A stretch of DNA of 64,000 nucleotides from Medicago truncatula. Its lineage: Eukaryota > Streptophyta > Magnoliopsida > Fabales > Fabaceae. The stretch lies in assembly GCF_003473485.1 (NCBI RefSeq), contig NC_053043.1, forward strand, positions 37,672,576 to 37,736,575, written 5' to 3'. This document shows positions 59,720-64,000 of this stretch, in pieces. Position 1 is the stretch's first letter. Every line of letters begins with the position of its first letter. The position numbers and the translations under genes were made by a program. The notes under the pieces were generated by a model that saw only the letters and a program-made list of their open reading frames with translations, had not been told where the DNA came from and ran no database searches.

Positions 59720-60885
59720 TCGTTGTGTGAGAAATTTTTAGTTGCAGGAAGATAGTCCCAAATAAAGGATACAATGATTTGTTCTCTAAAGAGTTATTTT
59801 TACTTGCCCAAGCAAAAGAAGACACGTTGGCACATATATACAACAAGTGGTTTTTATCTTTGGTATTGGATGTCTTCAAAACCACTTAAGATCAAATCAA
59901 TCATAAGGAGCCAAGTACAAACAAACTATTACTTTAAACCGTAAATGGACAAGGAAACAAGATGTTAGCAAACAAAGTGGATATTTTATAGAAAGCAACC
60001 ATACACAACGCCACACGTGGATTTGCATGAGAGATGATTGGCTGTAAAGCCTTAAGCTTGGCACACGTGAGAAATTGTAAAGGATGCTAGCTGGCTTTTA
60101 TCTGCACACAATTTGGAACAACAAGAAGCAAACATATTATAAGTAAATATATTGGGAACAAAACAAGATTGGCCTATAAATACACATGGTGTGGGCAAGA
60201 GAAAACCATCGAATTTTTTGAGAAAGCAAGCCATATACACACACAAGCAAAAAATTCACAAAGCTCTCTCTTTTTATTTCCAATGAACTAAAATTGCTCT
60301 TTTGTTTTGAGCTATTTTTAGTAAAGTATTACTAATTTTTATTTGATAATTGATTCAAGTAAGAATTTATTTTTTATTGGATTATAAAAGCTTGTTGATA
60401 ATAAGTTTGTAAAAACAAGGGTAGAATCACTCGGTTGCAAGAAGAGATCAAGAAGATCTAGCAAAGGTGATTGACACTCGTTTATTTTTGGTTGTAAAAG
60501 CAAAGGTAGAATTACTCGTTTGCAGGAAAGATCAGTAGGATCTAGCAAGGGTAAAGGTTACTCATTTGTGAACAAGAAAAAGAAAACAAAAGAGGAGTTG
60601 TGGTTAACGTTATTTAACGCAACTACCTAATGGATAATCTCACACTTGTGTGGGAAGTGGAAGTAGCCGGTGTTTGAAGAACCACGATAATTTGCTTATG
60701 TCATTTCTCTCTACTTATCTACTTTTAATTTATTTATTCGAAATCACACACCTTACAATTATTATTGCTAATATTAATTTACTAACAAACTAATCGTGAT
60801 TTTTAAATAATAAGAAAATTATTATCAGACAATTTTTTAACAGGTCACAATTCAAACCCCCCTTTCTTGTGAAATTATTTTACTT
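59720..60885 (+). mobile_element. LTR-like block (copia type), plus strand
   Basis: TATA-like CCTATAAATACA at 60173-60184, followed by a leader-like region. Further on, 'gataatctcacacttgtgtgg' and 'gaagtagccggtgtttgaagaac' (60633-60682) are the inverted counterpart of 54300-54355. The block ends GGTCACAATTCAAACCCCCC at 60843-60862, the same terminal phrase as the minus-strand block at 53870. No element genes lie to its right, so it is probably a solo or truncated LTR. Its left boundary is approximate. Confidence 0.5.
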
Positions 60886-61394
60886 CAGAAACTACGAGAA
60901 ACTTGGCTCTTTTTGTAGGGTGAGGGTTGGTTCGGATTGTATATTCCAGAAAGCTTCATCATTGGATTCTTTTGTGTGATCCACATTGCACCGACAGTTT
61001 ATGTGGTCCACAACGTCCATATAACTCTATAAATAGGGATCCCTATTTTCATTACAAGTAAACTACAAAAGAAAAAAAAAATCAAGGAATTCTCCAGCTT
61101 TGATCCGAACACCAAGTATAGTAGCTACAATAATTCACTAGTTAGTAGTCTATGTAGCACTGATACTTCATATTAAAGATGTGTATGGTGTCTGGCGTGT
61201 GTTTGTGTTAAATTATAATTAATTAGTGCAGTCGTATCAATGTCAAATATTATTCTATGCATATGTTAAACATTTTGAACGATATTAATGAAATTTTGAT
61301 AAAAAGTTGAAGACTTGTGACAAGTACAACACATTCCAGTTTCTTTTTTCTATCGATTGTTTCCAAGTTTGGCTGTTCTTTTTCTTGATGATAG
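60886..61394. other. Left flank and intron-3-like part of GGH-5
   Basis: From about 61165 the sequence resembles intron 3 of GGH-4 (for example 'atgcatatgttaaacattttgaacgatatt' type wording and 'acaacacattcca'), so the duplicated GGH segment starts in intron 3. Confidence 0.55.
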
Positions 61395-61878
61395 GACAAA
61401 AACATTCTTGAAGAATTAAAGGCAAAAAATCAGGCAAGTACTCTTCAATTTGTGGAGAATGCACATATAGAAGGAACTGTTTTTCAAAGGTATACAATAT
61501 ATGCACATATAGAAGTGACTTATACTATTATCCCTCTCTTCCAATGGCATCCAGTGGCATCCAGAGGTAATTATTAAAAAAATTATGTTCATAATCTGTG
61601 ATTGTAGTATCATAAATTTGCATTCGCAAATATATTCAAATAAGCTCCAATGCAACCGGAAACAGATTCCCCGCAATAAGTTACCATAATAGTTGTTCGA
61701 CAATCCTATTTACCATAATAGTCCCATTTTCAATGCTAAGGCAGGGTAAGCCTAAGATGTGTTTATGATTTTGATATTGGTCTGTCTTGCATGTCATGTT
61801 ACTAACTTGCAAATGTTGTTGATGTTTAATTATTCTACTTGTAGGAAAGCATATGATGAAGTCTATATATTTTTATAA
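61395..61878 (+). pseudogene. GGH-5: gamma-glutamyl hydrolase fragment
   Basis: 61395-61489 is a complete exon 4 (DKNILEELKAKNQASTLQFV...) with AG and GT borders. It is followed by a scrap of exon 7 (QWHP at 61543-61554, then a short local repeat of 'tggcatccag'), a scrap of the exon 9 end (GCAGGGTAAG near 61741) and an exon 10 (61845-61878, KAYDEVYIF.). Exons 5, 6 and 8 and all of exons 1-3 are missing. Exon 4 and exon 10 share residues with GGH-4 (DKN, ASTLQF, AYDE) and not with GGH-1 to -3, so it comes from the GGH-4 lineage. Confidence 0.85.
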
Positions 61879-62274
61879 ATGCTGGAGAAATCAACCGATA
61901 ACAAATTAAATAGAGCATAATCAAGACACAGAAGTTAGTCATTGGAACATATATTTGTTAAAGGATTTGAAATCACAAAGGCCCTGCTGTTTTTGTCAAT
62001 AATTGTTTTGTTATTCATTTGAAAATTTAGCAGCGGGGAATTTTTTTTAAATTTATAAAATTGAGGAGCTATATTTTTAGGTTTAGAAAAAAGAAGCAGA
62101 AATTGTGAATCAACAAAAATAGAGACTTAAAATGTACGTGTGTCTTCATTTTAAGATCTTTTTCTTTTCTTTTCTTTTTCTTTCCTTTTTTTTTTTATCT
62201 TATGAGAAATGTTTTTTAATTTAGATTTTCATACAAATAATATATTTATATGGTTTCCAAATTTTAAATTGCAT
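61879..62274. other. Intergenic AT-rich sequence
   Basis: GGH-5 3' flank, with a 'gctggagaaatc' phrase shared with GGH-4 just after exon 10, and a T/C-rich run at 62157-62198. No gene. Confidence 0.5.
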
Positions 62275-62653
62275 GGGTGTGTTTGTTTCAAGATAAGAAA
62301 TAACATTCCTAATAATATTTTTAGGAATAACATTTCTTTTTTTCTTTTTTTTTTTTTTTGGTCAGGAGGAATAACATTTCTACTCATATGTTTCGTAAAA
62401 ATTTAAATATTTTGGGAATGTATTCAAAGTTATTTAATTAAAAAAATAAAAATGGAAATAAATGTGAGTGGTAGTGGAAAATTTTAACAAATTGAGTTCT
62501 ATTCCCATGGGAATGTTATTTCCATGTAAATAACATTCCGGAAATATAACATTTTTTAGAATACATTCTTAAAACTTAAAACAAACATGAGAATAATGCA
62601 TTTTCAATCTCACATTCCTGATAATCATACTATCAACCTTAAAAACAAACCCT
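62275..62653. mobile_element. MITE-like element with GGGTGTGTTTGTTT-type ends
   Basis: The left end GGGTGTGTTTGTTT and the right end, reverse-complemented AGGGTTTGTTTTTAAGG, form short inverted repeats. 'gaataacatt' phrases recur several times inside in both orientations. Non-coding. Confidence 0.5.
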
Positions 62654-62689
62654 ATATTTTTCTCACTCATCTTGTGTCTATTAGTAAAA

Positions 62690-62796
62690 TATTTGGGTGA
62701 CATTGTTTTGATGACATTAGTGTATTTTGATGAAAGATAATGATTGATTATGAGAGAGATAGATACAATGTCGCCAAAGTTTAATATCATCCAAGT
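62690..62796. mobile_element. Second copy of the 23933-24065 MITE family
   Basis: Left ATTTGGGTGACATTGTTTTG and right, reverse-complemented, ACTTGGATGATATTAAACTT, the same inverted ends as at 23933-24065. Confidence 0.65.
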
Positions 62797-62989
62797 GCAA
62801 CTCGTGCTTGTTATCTCTCCTTAGGAATGATTTCTTTAAAAAAAACTCTCCTCGTGCATGATGTCTACATTTAATAATAATATTTTCTCAATCTAATTTT
62901 ATGTGTCACTTTAGTGTTTTTTTCTCTATGAATTTCACTTCACTTAATAATTCCACTAACTCAATTAATAAAAATGTTTTGGTAAATAA

Positions 62990-63185
62990 TACTCTATATG
63001 GTCACATTTATAAGTAAAAAACAACTTTTTAGATTCATTGAATAACAAATGTATTTGGACTATATATAGATTCAATTAATCATAAATGTATTACTCAAGG
63101 AATATAAAAAGTTATTTTTTGAGGGCTTAGGCCCTCATTTCTATAAAAAAAAAAAAAATTCTTATAAATTTGATCAGATAGAGTA
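62990..63185. mobile_element. Stowaway-like MITE with TA target site
   Basis: Left TACTCTATATGGTCACATTT and right, reverse-complemented, TACTCTATCTGATCAAATTT give ~27-bp inverted repeats with TA at both borders (62990-62991, 63184-63185). A small palindrome, GAGGGCTTAGGCCCTC, lies inside at 63121-63136. Confidence 0.75.
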
Positions 63186-63316
63186 CTAAATTCATCATCA
63201 AAATCAATTTAATTAATAATTTCCTTAAAAATCAGACACAACCATCAAGCAACAATTAAAATGAGATGGATTAGGATATGGTGTTGAGATTGTAAAAAAA
63301 AATATATGGTCTCAAA

Positions 63317-63512
63317 ATATGGTACGAGAAATTGTGTGTCCAAATTGTCCAAACCAATTGAAAAACCGCAAGCCGAATCAACCAAAAATCACAAAAAACT
63401 GCATTTGGTTTGGATGTATTCTGATCACTTTTTTTACTCTACTGCATGGTTTGATTTGGTTTGCGTGTTTTCATTTTACTAACCGAACCAAACCAAATCA
63501 AACCGCAACATA
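63317..63512. repeat. Inverted-repeat block rich in CAAACCAAA / TTTGGTTTG
   Basis: 'ccaaaccaattg...gccgaatcaacc' on the left and 'ttgatttggtttgc...accgaaccaaaccaaatc' on the right can pair. The arrangement is typical of a short MITE. Non-coding. Confidence 0.5.
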
Positions 63513-63920
63513 ATAAAACCACTAATTAAAATATATGTTACCTAGACCAATACTTATAGAAACTCAGTGGAAACTTTTGTAAAATGACATATTTTTTCTC
63601 TTGTTAAGTTTTTCTCTGCTTTTTATTTTAAAAATATATTTATATGCTACTTGAACTTTTAGAGAATGATAAATCTAAGTATTTTACATTTCTTACGTAA
63701 TATAATTAATTTTTGTCCACGTTTTTAACTTGGTTTATGTGGTTTGGTGAAAATGAAAATGTAATGTGGAATGAAATTAGAAACATTGAAACCTTGTCGA
63801 AAATATGTTTTGTTTTACCTTTTTAACTCGATTTTAATGTTGGAAACAAAAAATTGTATTGTTTGAAGAAAACCGCACCAACCGATCCAACTTAAAAAAA
63901 AAATGCGGATATTTCCCCAG

Positions 63921-63930
63921 GTATAAATAG
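63921..63930 (+). promoter_or_regulatory. Probable TATA box of a gene beginning beyond the window
   Basis: GTATAAATAG is followed by an AC/TC-rich leader without a Met codon in a long frame before the window ends. GGCGGGAAA at 63967-63975 matches the E2F consensus read on the minus strand (TTTCCCGCC), which could mark a cell-cycle-regulated gene. Confidence 0.45.
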
Positions 63931-64000
63931 AGTCGTCATCATCATCGTTTATTCCACAATATATTGGGCGGGAAAAGAAAGTGAATGAAAGTATAAGAAA

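Overview
The window is nuclear DNA of a flowering plant, most likely a legume (Medicago or a close relative; inferred from family content and repeat style, no database used). It is AT-rich, has short exons with GT-AG introns, plant-type WRKY and folate genes, and is crowded with transposon debris. No prokaryotic feature, tRNA, rRNA or CRISPR array was seen.

Left part (1-22.8 kb): three group III WRKY transcription-factor genes with the same three-exon plan: an N-terminal exon ending in a basic KRK motif, a 105-nt exon carrying WRKYGQK, and an exon with the C-X7-C-X23-H-X-C zinc finger. WRKY-A (+) enters from the left edge, with its first exon outside the window. WRKY-B (-, 6969 to 2458) lies tail-to-tail with A as an inverted duplicate. 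WRKY-C (+, 15852 to 22734) has a 5.9-kb first intron holding an antisense LINE remnant and small elements. A Mutator-like element (11.65-13.5 kb) with a SWIM/CCHC transposase tail and a plant-mobile-domain-like gene fragment sits between B and C.

Central part (24.4-50.1 kb): a tandem array of gamma-glutamyl hydrolase genes (GGH, peptidase C26, vacuolar folylpolyglutamate hydrolase). GGH-1, -2 and -3 are intact ten-exon genes (341, 340 and 340 codons) with identical intron phases and the Cys/His/Glu catalytic set. GGH-4 is a pseudogene lacking exon 8. A fifth fragment, GGH-5, lies 11 kb further on at 61.4-61.9 kb. Intron 4 of GGH-3 contains a young LINE of 5.7 kb with two complete overlapping ORFs, a poly-A tail and a 16-bp target duplication. 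Intron 5 of GGH-1, -2 and -3 shares an older RTE-type LINE scar, which shows that it predates the duplications.

Right part (50.1-64 kb): mostly transposon-derived. It holds a long foldback element, an LTR-like block on the minus strand (53.9-55.3 kb) interrupted at its edge by a 242-bp Mutator-like MITE with a 9-bp target duplication, microsatellites, a related LTR-like block on the plus strand (59.7-60.9 kb), the GGH-5 fragment, and several MITEs including one Stowaway-type. A TATA box at 63921 probably belongs to a gene starting beyond the right edge.

Functionally there are two local gene families, stress/defence-type WRKY regulators and folate-tail hydrolases, both expanded by local duplication and both carrying transposons in their introns. 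No novel multi-gene system is evident. The most informative signals are the inverted WRKY pair, the very long WRKY-C intron, and the layered insertions that order the GGH duplications.
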